Notes under the pieces: model-generated | Seen by the model: only the letters and a program-made list of their open reading frames with translations | Told to the model about the DNA's origin: nothing | The model's database searches: none | Program-made: the position numbers and the translations under genes | Shown here: one piece after another, positions 22,627 to 35,007 of the stretch | Layout of the letters: the number at the start of each line of letters is the position of its first letter | Position numbering within the stretch: position 1 is the first letter of the stretch | Assembly: GCA_028671895.1 (NCBI GenBank) | Contig: CM053806.1 | Span: 26,191,001 to 26,255,000, forward strand | Direction: 5' to 3' | Source: Oenanthe sinensis | Lineage: Eukaryota; Streptophyta; Magnoliopsida; Apiales; Apiaceae | DNA length: 64,000 nucleotides

Positions 22627-25600
22627 TTAGACTCTTCTGTAAGAAAAATCATCTTTCAGAAATTGACTCATAAGTTTGTCTTTAGCAGCTTTCAGCAAAA
22701 CAACCAGCTTCTCTTTCAATTCTCTCATTTGGTCAGAAGAATCATCAATCTGATAAATAGCAGCCCTCAAAGCATAGATAGATGATCTTTCCATTCTTTC
22801 ATCTAAAGCAATACATCAAGCCTTCATTCCATCAGGATTTAAGATTAGTTTAGGAATCCCTAACACCATTTTGACCCTTGCATCCCTTTTTTTCATTGCT
22901 CTTTTTGTTCCATCTTCAAGTAAGTAACCAGGCTCATATTCTTCAGAGTTTATCATCATCAACCTTTCATTCTTCTTCTTCTCAACAATCACTCCTTCAA
23001 TTATTTTCTTCCACCTAGAAGTTGCTTCATTTTCATCATTGAGTAGATATAGAACATGTTCAGGTTCTTTAGATGCTTTATCAATCAGATTTTCTTCAAC
23101 AATCTTCAAAACTCTTCCATCTTCTAGAAAATATAGAAGTTTCTCCTTTGCTTGAGCTCTATCAAAAATATCTTTTACTATGTTGACTGATATTAATTTG
23201 TCAAGATGCTCTTGTGTCAAATCTTCCTTAGGATTGTGCTTTAAAGAAAAAGGATCACTGAAAATATTGGCTTCACCTCTGTAAACTTTAGCATGTGAAT
23301 CACCAATGCCTCCTTTATTTTTACCAAGTCTGGCATTGAGAATCAGACTTTGAGTTGTAGTCCACAGAGGATCAGTGTTTTTCTTTCTGATCAGAGCTTC
23401 TTGTTGTTCCTCTTCTTCAACATCAAAATTAGATCCACCTGGTAGAAATGTTGTTCCTTGCATAGTAAGAGGTGTCTGTGGTTTAGTAGAAGCTTTTTGT
23501 TGAATTCTTGCAGATGACCTTGTTTGAATTTCTGATACTGGTTTTGATTGAGCAATTGGCTTGGCATTTTCAACAGGTTTGAATTGAATATGCTTGGGTT
23601 CTGGTTTCTTCATTTGAGAGAGTACCTTTTTCTGAATTGGACCTTTCTTTATACTTCTCTTCTTTTTCTGGACTTGAGCACTAACAGCTCCAGATTTCTT
23701 CAATTCAGCTTATACAGCAACTGGATCCATTCCTGGATGTTCTTCTTCAAAAAATTTCTTTGCCAGTTCTACATCTTTTAGATTTTGTTCTTCAATCTTC
23801 TCAGGCTTCTCTTCTTCTTCAAGCCTTTTTGCTAATTCCAAATCAGCATCTATCAGAGTTTGCTTGTCAGAGTTTATATCAGTCTTTGATGTCATCAGAG
23901 TTTGTGAGGTTGTCGGAGTTTGTTCAATCAGAGTTTGCAGCTTTTGCTTCCCATCCTTATGACTCCCTTGATCTTCATCATCAGGTTTGTTAGGTTTGAG
24001 AATTACATCCTCCTTGCATTTGTCTGAACCCTTCTCCCCCTTTCTATCATCACTTCGGACAGTAAGAAGTTCAACTATAGTATGTAGCATGCCCTGCATT
24101 GAACTAACAGAAGTAGAAAGAGTATCCACCTTAGCTTCCAATACAACCTGTTTAGTGGAGACAGATTGGAGTTTTGATTCCAGAGCATGTTGAGAAGAGG
24201 AAACAGCAGTTCCAAGAAGGACAGAATGCTTGTTGACAGATGCCTTCAGATCATTAACTTCATGTTGAAGTCCCTTGGACATAATAGTAGAAGCTTTCAG
24301 AATTGTCTTCAGTTCATCTGAGGATATTTCCTTGTCAGCTCTATTTATTAATGCAAGAACATGAGGCCAAGAAATGTCTCTCTCAGGAAACTTCCAAGAT
24401 GAATCCCAAATGGATTGTTTGTGAAAAGTAAGAAAATCTTCATCAGATGACCTTTCTTTGAAACTGAAATCCCTTCTGTTACCCTCTGCATCTAGATCAG
24501 CTTCAATTTGTCCTTTGAGATCTTCCACCACCACGTATTCAGTATAATCCATCCGTAATCTTTCATGAGCATCATGGGCATTAACAGGCCATCTCTTGGT
24601 GTTATATCTTTGTGTGAAGGGAATGGAGAGATCTGTGACTTCTTCATCAGCAAAAATCACATCATCAGAGTCTGTGTCCTTCCCATCAGAGTTTAAAACG
24701 TCAACAGATTTTGGCACAACATCAGAGTTTGCAGAAACAGGTAAACTCTGAGTACCTGCATCCAAACTTTGATTGGATGGTTCTTGTGTGGCTGGGGCCT
24801 GAACAACTACTTCAACCCTTTGAGCTGAAGGTTCTTGTGGATTGTACCCCTGATCAATGCTGGCTTCATTTGCTGGAATTGTGGCTTCTATTGAACTTTG
24901 ATCAATAGGTTCTTATGGGCCTGGCCCTTCAATGACTGCTACTTCACTTTGAGAAGTAGGTTCTTGTGTGTCTAGGCCAAAAGTGACAGACTTCCTCTTC
25001 CTTCTAGATAAATGTTTGGAACTTGGAGAGGCTGAAGTAGATTTTGATTTGTGTGCCTCCATATCTTTTCTTACTTGTTCAGCCAGCTCCCTAACCCTTT
25101 CATAAGAAATCTCTTTGATAATTTGCTTAGGTGAGTTTGTTGGAGAATCAGATACTTGAACTGGAGCAGCTTCACTAGATTTTATCAAATCATCAGAGTT
25201 TACCAAAATCTCAGAGTTTATCGCTTCAGTGTTTAAAGGTTGAGGTGTGGGCTGATCAGAGATTGGAGCGTCAGAGTTTATGACTGTATCAGAGTTTAGA
25301 CTGTATGCAGCCTCAGAGTGTACTGCCTTGACCAATCTTCTCTTCTTCTTCTGCACCACAGTCATTGGAGTCATTGTGATTGGCTTCATAGCAGGTAGAG
25401 AAGGTGTCTCAGAAACCTGTTCATCCATCGTTCTCTTAGCAAAAACGAACCCGTCATCAGAATCTGTATTTTCATCAATCAATTTTCTCTTTTTAGGAGA
25501 AGATGCCTTCACTGATTTCCCCTTCTTTTTGCTTTGGCCATGCTATTGAGAGGTGTGTTTTTCAACTACAGCCTTTTGGGAGACTGTAGAGGTTGGTAAA

Positions 25601-26502
25601 TGTGTTTTGGAATCAGTGTTTAGATTTTGACTTGGGTTAGAATCAGAGATTGCTAAACTCTGATTCGTAGTCACTGACAAAAACTCCCTTCCATACACAG
25701 TAGGCATTCTCTGATGTAGGAGAAGCCTGACCCATGTGGGATAAAACAATTGAGATAAATTATTTTTCTTTGTATATTTCCTCATTAGATCAGCAAAAAT
25801 TCTCTTGTTCATGCTAAAACTAGCCAAAATTTGATCATTCTCAAACTTAATATCAGGCAACAACACATTAAAAATCAATTGTAAAAATTTAGCAAAGTAG
25901 ACAGTGTGTGAATCATCATTAATTTTACTAGCTAATTGCTTAATAATTAAAAAGAGAAAATTGAAATTGAGATTATGGGTCAGAGAATATCCAATTTGTT
26001 AGGATAATTGAGGAATTGCATCAAAATTCGTGCATTTAGCTTTAAACGCCCTTGTAATGCAATCGAAGAAGAAATTTCATTCTCTTCGAAGATGAGGCCT
26101 TGTAAGACTCCCCAACTTAGACAAATTTCCCTCATAGCCTATTTCTTTGAAGAATTCCTTGATTTGATCATTACTAACCATATTATCATACACCCCTATT
26201 CTCGGAAGATTAAGAGCTTGATGAACCACTGCAGGAGTTATTGAATGATTGCCATTGCAGTTGAATGTTATGACTGGCTCTTCATCATCACCAGCATTGT
26301 TAAACCTTAAAGTTGACCAGATTTTGAGCAGAGATTGAGATGAGAAATTCATGGGTTCCTGAAGTGCGTACCCAATGTAACTATTCTGCAGAAAATCCTG
26401 AATCATATGAAAATCCTGAGGTGCTTCATCCTTAGATAGAAGAGAGATGTAGTTTGTTGTGGCAAAAGAATAATTCTGAAAAGTAATACCCTTAGAAGCC
26501 AT
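22627..26502 (-). pseudogene. A2 third ORF (post-pol): single frame, six stop codons
   Basis: From ATG 26502 to TAA 22627 the segments share one reading frame (3876 nt, 1292 codons) with no indel detected. Six nonsense codons interrupt it: TGA at 26077, TAA near 25998, TAG just above 25543, TAA just above 24913, TAA near 23710 and TGA near 22816. The N-terminal 250 residues contain the DDEEPVITFNCNGNHS region and the NFFFDCITRAF phrase shared with C. The middle is rich in Asn-Ser-Asp/Glu and QEP repeats, encoded by the family DNA motif. The C-terminal third has a heptad-like segment (LQHEVNDLKASVNKHS) and a basic region with QKKKRSIKKG. No membrane segment or enzyme motif was recognised. Similar post-pol ORFs are annotated as hypothetical in asterid genomes, as I recall. 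Function unknown. Confidence 0.8.
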
Positions 26503-27050
26503 TGAAGTATTGAGATTTGAAATGTGAATAATAATTAGGGTTTGATAATACGAGAGAGAAAGATAGAATAATAGATGCGGATGAATAATTCACAGTGAAA
26601 CAAAATGAATTAAACTATTCTCTCTCATTTGCATATACCCTCTAGTGGGACACGTGGCAAGAAATAATTAGAGCGGTAATGAGTAGAACAAGTCTCAAAA
26701 TACAACAATTGTGTGTGTATCTGTGTAATGATATGAACCGTCAATCGTGAGATACACGTGCCTTATTACAAGTCCAAACAGAGAATGATAAATATGATGT
26801 CAAAAATATGAAATATGATGTCATAAATATAATCTCAGAGTTTACCACTTAAACAGAGTTTACAGATCAGAGTTTATATGTGTCAGAGTTTAGTATATAC
26901 TATTAGAGTTTACCACATACTATGACAGTGTTTACTACAAATACCGATAACTTGTAATCAGAGATTAGATGCTTCAATGATCAGAGTTTACTCCATTGTC
27001 ATCAGAGTTTATCCCATACTCTGACATATACTCTGAGAGTCTGAAACTTG
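26503..27050 (-). promoter_or_regulatory. A2 pol-to-ORF3 spacer with TCAGAGTTT motifs
   Basis: Six exact CAGAGTTT copies lie between 26836 and 27010, plus near matches, just upstream of the ORF3 start. The order of motifs is largely conserved with the A1 spacer. A candidate internal promoter or RNA element; no direct proof. Confidence 0.5.
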
Positions 27051-30000
27051 CTAAGTTGAGTCACTTATCACCATCCCTAATTCAGAGACCAGTCTGTTAA
27101 ATGTTGCTTCAGGCAAAGATTTAGTGAATATATCTGCTATTTGTTGATCTGTAGGAACAAAATGTAATTCAATTATGTCTTCATCCACATGTTCCCTTAT
27201 AAAGTGATATCTGATACTGATGTGCTTTGTCAGAGAATGTTGAACTGGATTTCCTGTCATTGCAATAGCACTTTGGTTATCACAATAAATAGGAATTTTT
27301 GAAAATTTCAAACCATAGTCTAACAATTGATTTCTCATCCATAAAATCTGTGCACAGCAGCTTCCAACAACAATATATTCAGCCTCTTCAATTGATGTTG
27401 GAATTGATTTCTGCTTTTTGCTGAATCATGACACAAGTCTTCCACCTAAAAATTGACAACTGCCACTTGTGCTTTTCCTCTCAATTTTGCATCCAGCAAT
27501 ATCAGCATCTGAATAGCCTATTAATTTAAAGTCAGACTCTCTAGGATACCATAAGCCAAGATTAACAGTTCCCTTGAGATATCTGAATATCCTTTTCACA
27601 TCAATTAAATGAGGTGCTCTTGGATTTTCTTGAAATCTAGCACATAGACATGTGGCAAACATGATGTCTGGCCTACTAGCAGTCAAGTAAAGTAGAGAAC
27701 CAATCATCCCTCTGTATACTGTAACATCAACAGGTTCTCCAGTTTCTTGATCAAGCTTTGTTGCAGTAGCCATAGGAGTTGTAGCAGCTGCAGAATCTTG
27801 CATTTGAAACTTAGTGAGTAGATTCTTTGTATATTTAGACTGATTAATGAAAATGCCTTCTTCAGATTGTTTCACTTGTAAGCCTAGAAAATAACTCAAT
27901 TCTCTCATCATGCTCATTTGATACCTGGACTGCATTAACTTTGAAAAATCTTTCACAGAGTTTCTCATTAGTGGAACCAAATATAATATCATCAACATAT
28001 ATTTGAACCAATAATAAATCCTTACCTTGAGTTCTATAAAACAAGGTTTTATCAATGGTTCCTCTTGTGAAACCATTTTCAAGTAAAAATAGAGCCAAAG
28101 TTTCATACCGGGCCCTTGGTGCTTGTTTTAGTCCATATAAAGCTTTATCCAGTCTATAGACATGATTTGGATATTTTGGATTTATAAAGCCAGGTGGTTG
28201 TTCAACAAAAACATCTTCTTCAAGTTCACCATTTAAAAATGCACTTTTAACATCCATCTGGTAAACCTTGAATTTCTTATGTGCAGCATAAGCAAGAAAA
28301 ATTCTGATTGCCTCAAGTCTAGCTACAGGTGCATAGGTTTCATCATAATCAATCCCCTCCTATTGAGAATAACTTTTGGCTACCAGTCTTGCTTTGTTCC
28401 TTGTAATTATTCCATCATAATCTGTCTTATTCCTGAATACCCATTTTGTGCCAACAATAGATCTGTTCTTTGGACTTGGAACTAGGGTCCAAACTTCATT
28501 TCTTTCAAACTCATTCAATTCTTCCTACATAGCAGTGATCCAATCAGCATCCTTCAAAGCATCTTCAACCTTTTTTGGTTCTGTTTGAGAAAGAAAACTA
28601 TGAAATATACAATCATTCTAAGTAGCTTTTCTTGTTTTTATTCCACTTTCCAGATCACCTATAATTAAATCAGGTGTGTGATCTTTGGTCCACTTCCTTG
28701 GATGTGGAAAATTCCTTGAACTAGATGATCCCTTATGATTTGTGCCTTCATAGAAATATTATTCTGTAAATGCTGATCCTCCCCCTGAAGATGTGTTTCC
28801 TTCATTGTTTGATGACTCAGAGTTTAGGTACTCAGAGTTTGAGGTCTCAGTGTTTGAATGATCAGAGTTTAGGGTTTCAGAGATTGCGTTATTCAGAATT
28901 TGATCAGATTCTGATATTTCAATTACTGTGTTTTGATCTCCAATGTCAGTATTTGATTGATGTTGCTCCCCTTCAACATTTGCAGAATCTTCAATTTATA
29001 TTTCAATCAATTCTGAATCAGAGTTTAAAGAATCAGAGTTTTCCTTACCAAAGTTTAGTTGAACAGAGCTTATCTCATCAGAGTTTGGTTCAACAGAGTT
29101 AATTTTCTGCTGTTCATTCTCAAATCTCAGAGTTTCCTGTGCATCTTTATCATGTAACCCAGCTATCTTCCCTTCATAAAAGGAGACATTAATTGATTCC
29201 ATGATTGTCCTTGTCCTTAAGTTGAATACTTTGAATGCTCTTGAAGAGGTTTTAGAAGTTGTTGCATATCCAACAAAAATTCTTTCATCTGCTTTAAGTT
29301 CAAACTTTTTCAATTGTTTAGGATGTGTTTTGAGAATAAAACACTTGCTTCCAAAGATGTGAAAGTATTTGACATTTGGCTTTCTTCCTTTCAAAGATTC
29401 ATATAGGGTCATTCCATGTTTGTTTATTGAAGAACAATTCTGAGTGATGCATGCAGTGTTCACAACTTCTGCCCAAAAGTAAGTAGATAGCTTTGCTCCT
29501 TCTAGCATTGTTCTGGCAGCTTCTATTAAAGTTCTGTTCTTTCTTTCAACTACACCATTTTGTTGAGGCGTGCCAGGTGCTGAGAATTGTTGAATAATAC
29601 CTCTTGTTGAGCAAAATTCCTCCATTGCAGAGTTCTTAAACTCTGTTCCATTGTCACTCCTTAGTTTATTTACTTTGTGAGTTGATCCATTCTCAATCAT
29701 TATAATATGCTCAAAAATTATCTCAGCAGTTTCATCCTTTTTATGCAAAAAGTACACCCATGTAAATCTAGTGTAATCATCCATAATTACCAGAGTGTAT
29801 TTCTTCTTTCCAATGGACATTATGTTGACAGGACCAAATAAATCAAGATGTAGTAGATGAAAAGAATGATCAATTGAATTTTCAATTTTGCTCTTGAAAG
29901 ATGTCTTCTTTTGTTTGGCCTTTTAGCATGAATCACAGAGTCCAGCAGGATGAAATTGAACTTTTGGAAGACCTCTAACTAGGTCCTTCTTCACCAATTC

Positions 30001-30462
30001 ATTAATGTTTCCAAAGTTCAAGTGACACAACTTTTTGTGCCAAATCCAGCTTTCCATTGGTGATGCCTTTCCAAGTAAACAGGTTAAGGGACCATTAGAA
30101 TTAACATCCAAGCTAGCTTCAAATAGGTTGTTATGTTTGTGGCCAATAAGAACTACTTTTCCATTCTTCTTGCTTTTTACCTCACAATGAGTTCCATGAA
30201 ATTCCACAGAGAAACCTCTGTCTGTCATTTGACTCACACTGAGCAGATTATGTTTGAGTCCTTCAACCAGAGCTACATTTTTAATGATGACATTTCTAAT
30301 CACAATGTTGCCATATCCCAGTATTCTTCCTATGTTGCCATCTCCATAAGATACTGTTGGGTCAGCCTTCTCCTCAAACTCTGAAAGTAGGGATTTATTT
30401 TCAGTCATATGTGCAGAACATCCACTATCAATTATTAGAATGTTTTTCATGTTTCCCTGCAA
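27051..30462 (-). pseudogene. A2 pol: protease, integrase, RT, RNase H
   Basis: Protease DSG is in ILIIDSGCSAHMTENKSLL (about 30430). The GAG-pre-integrase segment has WHKKLCHLNF. The integrase catalytic triad is visible as D in LVIMDDYTRFTW, D in LRSDNGTEF and E in QQNGVVERKN (29820-29530). The RT has MDVKSAFLNGELEEDV and YVDDIIFGS; RNase H has CDNQSAIAM near its end. Stops occur between protease and integrase (29923), in the RT (CAA-TAG before EGIDYDET, near 28362) and elsewhere, and there are frameshifts around 27950. The catalytic residues survive but a continuous polyprotein does not. The frame differs from gag by the same offset as in A1 and C. Confidence 0.88.
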
Positions 30463-32723
30463 TCAGTAAATGCAATTTTATTAGTAGGTTTGAGGACCCA
30501 AACTAGTTTGGGTCCTGTCTTTGAAAACTTGTTAACTTTTGCAGCAGAAGTTCTTTTGTCAGAATTTGTGTTAACAGAGTTTACATGATCAGAGTTTGCA
30601 TTCACAGAGTTTGTACTGTCAGAGATTACACTCCTCTTATCAGACTTTATCACATATATTTGCTTGACAATATGTTTTAGAGAAAAATTTATCTGAGGCT
30701 TTGGTTCATAATAACTGTAATACAAATCATGATATTCTTTGCATGTATAAATAGAATGCCATAAACTACCACAGTGAAAACAGGGATGATTTCTTGTTTG
30801 TTTTCTAGCCTCAAAACTAGGTTTTTCAGGTTCTTTCATTTTCTTTTGTTTGCAGTCAATAGAAAGGTGGATAGAATTACCACAAGTAAAACAGGTTTTC
30901 CTAGGAGCATCAGGGATATTCATGTAGTTATTCTCCTTAGTAATGCCTACTTTACCATTTCTATTTCTTTTCACCTTTTTAGATTTTAGTGACTGCCTTC
31001 AATTTTTCTTTAAGTTGCTTCTGAGAAAGTAAACCTATATTTACCTTTTTAGAACTTGACACATTATTGTTTTTAGAGCTTTCAGTAGATGTTGTTCTCT
31101 TATTTTCACCAGCTCTAACAAATTTCACAGGTTCACTCAATGTTTCTTTTGTGTGTGTTTTAGTGTTTGTTTCTTTGTCAGATTCATATCCTAAAGCAGA
31201 AGTCCAATTTTTATTAGTCAACATTTCTTGGACTTTCTTTCCAGAGTTTGTTCAAACTCTGAAGGTTTCCTTTTCTTTTGCTATTTCAGTTTTTAATTAC
31301 TCAACTTGAATTTCTAATTGTGTTTGCATGTGAATAGCATTATCAAGGTCTTTCTTAATGTTTAACATATCAGAGTTTTCATATTCAAGCATGTTATTCC
31401 TAGCAGTCAGAGTTTGTATCTCAGATTTTAATCTCTCATTTTCTAGAGTCTGGGATTTAAAACTAACATGCAAAGATCTAAGAAAAGACTTTAATTCACA
31501 GATATTATCAGTTTGAAAATTGAAAACAAAGTCTGGTACCTTTTCAGAGTTTAGATCATCAGTTTTTGCCATGAGTGCATAATTGTTTTCCTGTTCAAAA
31601 TCTGAAGAATCCATCAAGTCTTTCTTTGATGTGATGAGAGCTTTCCCAGATTCCTTGCTTTTGCACTTAGTAGCAAAGTGTCCCATCTTATTGCACTTGT
31701 AACACTTGATCTTTGATTTATCAAGAGTTTTTGATTTTCCATCTCTATCTTCTCTTTTTCTGAATCTGTCTTTCTTGTCTGACTCACCATGCTTTTTCTA
31801 AAATTTTCCTTGCTTCTTAAATTTTTTGTATTTCTTGAAGCTTTTGACAAATATAGCAAACATCTCCATCATGTCAGTGTCTGAAGAGTCATCAGAGTTT
31901 ATATCAGAGTTTGCTTCAAACTCTGATTTACTGCCTTCCTTGATTACAGCTTTTCCTTTTCTTGTTGAGGCTTTAAGGACTTTTTTGTAGGTTCTTGAAT
32001 CTGGGCCTCAACATTTAAGGCAATAGATTTTGCCTTGCTACTTTTCCTATTTCTTCTTTGCTGTAACTCCAAGTCATGAGTCTTCAGTTTTCCATAGACC
32101 TCATCTAAATACATCTCATCTAAATCAGCTCTGTCTCTAATCAAAGATGTCTGCAGATCCCATTCTTCTGGAAGAGCCCTAAGAAACTTTGTGTTTGAGT
32201 CTTCATTATCATACACCTTATCTACTAATGCCAAGTTGTTCAACAGAGTTAAAAATCTGTCATAGATATCTGTGAGAGACTCATTCTGTTTAGCGTCAAA
32301 ATATTCATACTCTTGTATAAGTACAGATCTCCTATTTTTCTTGATTTCCCTGGTTCCTTGGCATCGAACCTCTAGTGCATCCCAGATTTCTTTTGTTGTC
32401 TTGCATGCTATTACCATATTGGACATTACAGAGTCAAGACTGTTATGTAATATGTTTCTTACCTTGGCATCTTTGAGGACTTCTTGCTTTTCTTCATTGG
32501 TCCATTCTTTCTTATCCTTTAATGTATAATATTCAGGAACTTGTCTTCCTTCTTCAACAGTTACAGGCACCAGTTTTGTTGGAAGATACTGGCCTTCATT
32601 GATCCTGTCCAGATAGTCAGGGTCTGTTGCTTCTAGGAACATCAACATATTCACCCTCCATGTAGGGTACTCAGCCTTCTTCAATATTGGAATCCTGATA
32701 CTTTCATACTTGTTACCAGACAT
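30447..32723 (-). pseudogene. A2 gag with three CCHC zinc knuckles, frameshifted
   Basis: Starts at ATG 32723 (MSGNKYESIRIPIL). The first 259 residues match the copia gag polypeptide (UBN2-type) domain, with YPTWRVNMLMFLEATDPDYL and LRALPEEWDLQTSLI. The frame breaks near 31944 and again near 31800 and 31300. Zinc knuckle 1 is CYKCNKMGHFATKC (about 31670-31715). Two more follow near the C terminus, CFTCGNSIHLSIDC and CFHCGSLWHSIYTC (about 30760-30900). A heptad-like coiled coil lies between them (LENERLKSEIQTLTARN). Asn-Ser-Asp repeats near the end are encoded by the family motif. In an active element gag would form the particle and package the RNA. Confidence 0.88.
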
Positions 32724-32758
32724 GATTATTTAATCTTTTGAGTTGAAATTAACTGTCT

Positions 32759-32770
32759 GCTCTGATACCA
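32759..32770 (-). other. A2 primer-binding site (initiator tRNA-Met)
   Basis: TGGTATCAGAGC on the minus strand, two bases from the 5' LTR. It is the standard plant copia primer site, complementary to the 3' end of initiator tRNA-Met. Confidence 0.93.
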
Positions 32771-32772
32771 AT

Positions 32773-33310
32773 TGTTACCCAGATAATCAATCTATTACAG
32801 AAGGGGGTTGAATGTAATAGTACTAACTAATCGATGATGAACACAAGTATGTAGAATGGAATACTGTTTTGTATTAATAATGAACTTGAATACAAAAATC
32901 TCTCAAGAAATAATGTTCTTAAGAGCTGCTAGGTTACAATAATAATGCTTGAAAACATATTTTGGATTATAACCTATCTCTGTGTTTATATACACACAGC
33001 TACAAATACAATTACAAATCAGAATGGAAATAGAATAGCTTTAATAAGGTAATTTAGACTTGCACTCGAATTCCTTCTTACTATCTAAATCAGACTCTGA
33101 TTTGTCTGTTTCCTTTTCAGGTAAACTCTAAAGCTAATCTCTGTCAGTTTGTCATTCTCTGATTTGAGCATTCTCTGTTAGAGTAAACTCTGATTGAGTA
33201 TTCTCTTATAGAGTATACTCTGACCGACAGCTTCCTTAATCTATGATGACGTCAGCAATGTAAACTCTGACTTGTATTCTCTGACAGCCATCAGTGTTTG
33301 CTTCCTAATA
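32773..33310 (-). repeat. A2 5' LTR
   Basis: 538 bp. Begins TGTTACCC; the expected end ...CTAACA reads CTAATA, a point change at the terminal dinucleotide. Followed by the target duplication GTTCT. Would have carried the element promoter. Confidence 0.92.
32985..32992 (-). promoter_or_regulatory. A2 LTR TATA box
   Basis: TATATAAA on the minus strand in the context TGTGTATATAAACACAG. The same box lies in the A1 LTRs (8137-8144 and 35225-35232) and in A3 (about 60889-60896), so it is a conserved family promoter feature. Confidence 0.7.
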
Positions 33311-33315
33311 GTTCT

Positions 33316-34959
33316 TGGAGCATTCAGTAGGAGTTTCCTTAATACTTGCTCTAATAAATTTCATAGTTTTATTTAATATTCCTTTTATGTGTGATTTAGT
33401 ATGTCTTTCAGGTTCATAGCCTAAAGCAGAAGTCCAATTCTTATTAGTCAGCATTTGTTGGACTTTCTTTCCAGAGTTTGTCCAAACTCTGAAAGTTTCC
33501 TTTTCTTTTGCTATTTCAGATTTTAGATATTCAACTTGAATTTCTAACTGTGTTTGCATGTGAATAGCATTATCAAAATCTTTCTTAATTTTTAACATAT
33601 CAGAGTTTTCATATTCAAGCATGTTATTTCTAGTAGTCATAGTTTGTATCTCAGATTTTAATCTATCATTCTCCAATGTCTGAGATTTAAAGTTAACATG
33701 TAAAGATCTAAGAAAAGACTTAAGTTCACAGATATTATCAGTTTGAAAGTTAAGGACAGAGTGAGGTACCTTATTAGATTTTAGAGCATCAGTGTTTGCC
33801 ATGAGTGCATAATTTGTTTCTTGTTCAGAATCTGAGGAATCCATCTAATCCTTCTTTGATGTTATTAAAGCTTTCCCTGATTCCTTACTTCTGCATTCAA
33901 TAGCAAATTGCCCCATCTTGTTACACTTGTAACACTTGATCTTTGATTTATCAATAGTTTTTTATTTCACATCTTTATCTTCTCTTTTCTTAAGCCTTTC
34001 TTTCTTTTCTGACTCTCCATGCTTCTTCTGAAAATTTGATTACTTCTTGTATTTCCTGTACTTCATCTTTTTGAAGCCTTTTACTATCATTGCAACCATC
34101 TCCATCATATCAGAATCTGTGGAGTCATCAGAGTTAGCTTCAAAGTTTGTCTCAAACTCTGATTCACTGCTTTCTTGAATTACTACCTCTTTTTCTTTCC
34201 TTGTTGAGACCTTAAGCACCTTTTCTTTTTGTTATTCAATCTTGGTTTCAACATTCAAAGCAATAGATCTTGCTTTGCTACTCTTCCTGTTTCTTATTTG
34301 TTGTAACTCTAGGTCATGAGTTTTTAATTTACCATATACTTCATCTAATGACATCTCATCTAAGTCAGACCTGTCTCTAATTAGAGATGTCTGTAGATCC
34401 CATTCTTCTGGAAGAGCCCTTAGAAACTTGGTATTTGAATCTTCATTGTCATATATTTTATCCACCAAAGCCAAGTTATTTAACAGAGTTAGAAACTGTC
34501 ATAGATATCTGTTAGGGATTCATTCTGTTTTACTTCAAAGTATTCATACTCCTGAATTAACACAGATCTTCTATTTTTCTTGATTTCCCTAGTTCCTTGA
34601 TATTGAATCTCTAGTGCATCCCAGATCTCCTTTGCAGTTTTGTATGCTATAACCCTGTTTGACATTACAGAGTCAAGACTATTGTGTAATATGTTCCTTA
34701 CCTTGGCATCTTTGAGGACTTCTTATTTTTCCTCATTAGTCCATTCCTTTTTGTCTTTGAGGGTATAATGTTCAGGAACTTGTCTTCCATCTACAATAGT
34801 TGCAGATACCAGTTTTGTTGGCATGTACTGGCCTTCATTGATCTTATCCAAGTAATCAGGATCTGCTACTTCTAGGAACATCAACACCTTGACTCTCCAT
34901 GTAGGGTAAGCTTTCTTTAAGATATGAATTCTTATACTCTCATATTTGTTTCCAAACAT
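33316..34959 (-). pseudogene. A1 gag, N-terminal and central part
   Basis: ATG at 34959 (MFGNKYESIRIHIL). It matches A2 gag but is frameshifted and has stops. The zinc knuckle at about 33890-33935 reads CYKCNKMGQFAIEC: the His ligand is replaced by Gln, so it cannot fold as a normal CCHC knuckle. A heptad-like segment lies at 33844-33305. The remaining C terminus is at 17343-17924. Confidence 0.83.
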
Positions 34960-34993
34960 GATTTATGATCTAACAGTTGAATTCGAACTGCCT

Positions 34994-35005
34994 GCTCTAA
35001 TACCA
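34994..35005 (-). other. A1 primer-binding site
   Basis: TGGTATTAGAGC on the minus strand: one mismatch (C to T) from the canonical initiator-Met site still intact in A2 and C. Two bases from the LTR. Confidence 0.85.
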
Positions 35006-35007
35006 CT

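Larger units (their letters stand above)
17930..33310 (-). mobile_element. Element A2: Ty1/copia retrotransposon nested in A1 gag
   Basis: Sister of A1 in the same orientation. LTRs are 17930-18194 plus 22254-22527 (split by insertion E) and 32773-33310. The target duplication GTTCT is at 17925-17929 and 33311-33315. LTRs begin TGTTACCC; the right one ends TAATA where CTAACA is expected. I count about 23 differences between LTRs (about 96% identity), younger than A1 as nesting requires. Domain order is gag, protease, integrase, RT, RNase H, spacer, third ORF. Gag and pol carry stops or frameshifts; the third ORF stays in one frame but has six stops. Confidence 0.93.

Noticed and set aside
34994..35005. 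tRNA gene near the LTR junctions
   Set aside because: The short matches are primer-binding sites complementary to initiator tRNA-Met; no cloverleaf is present.
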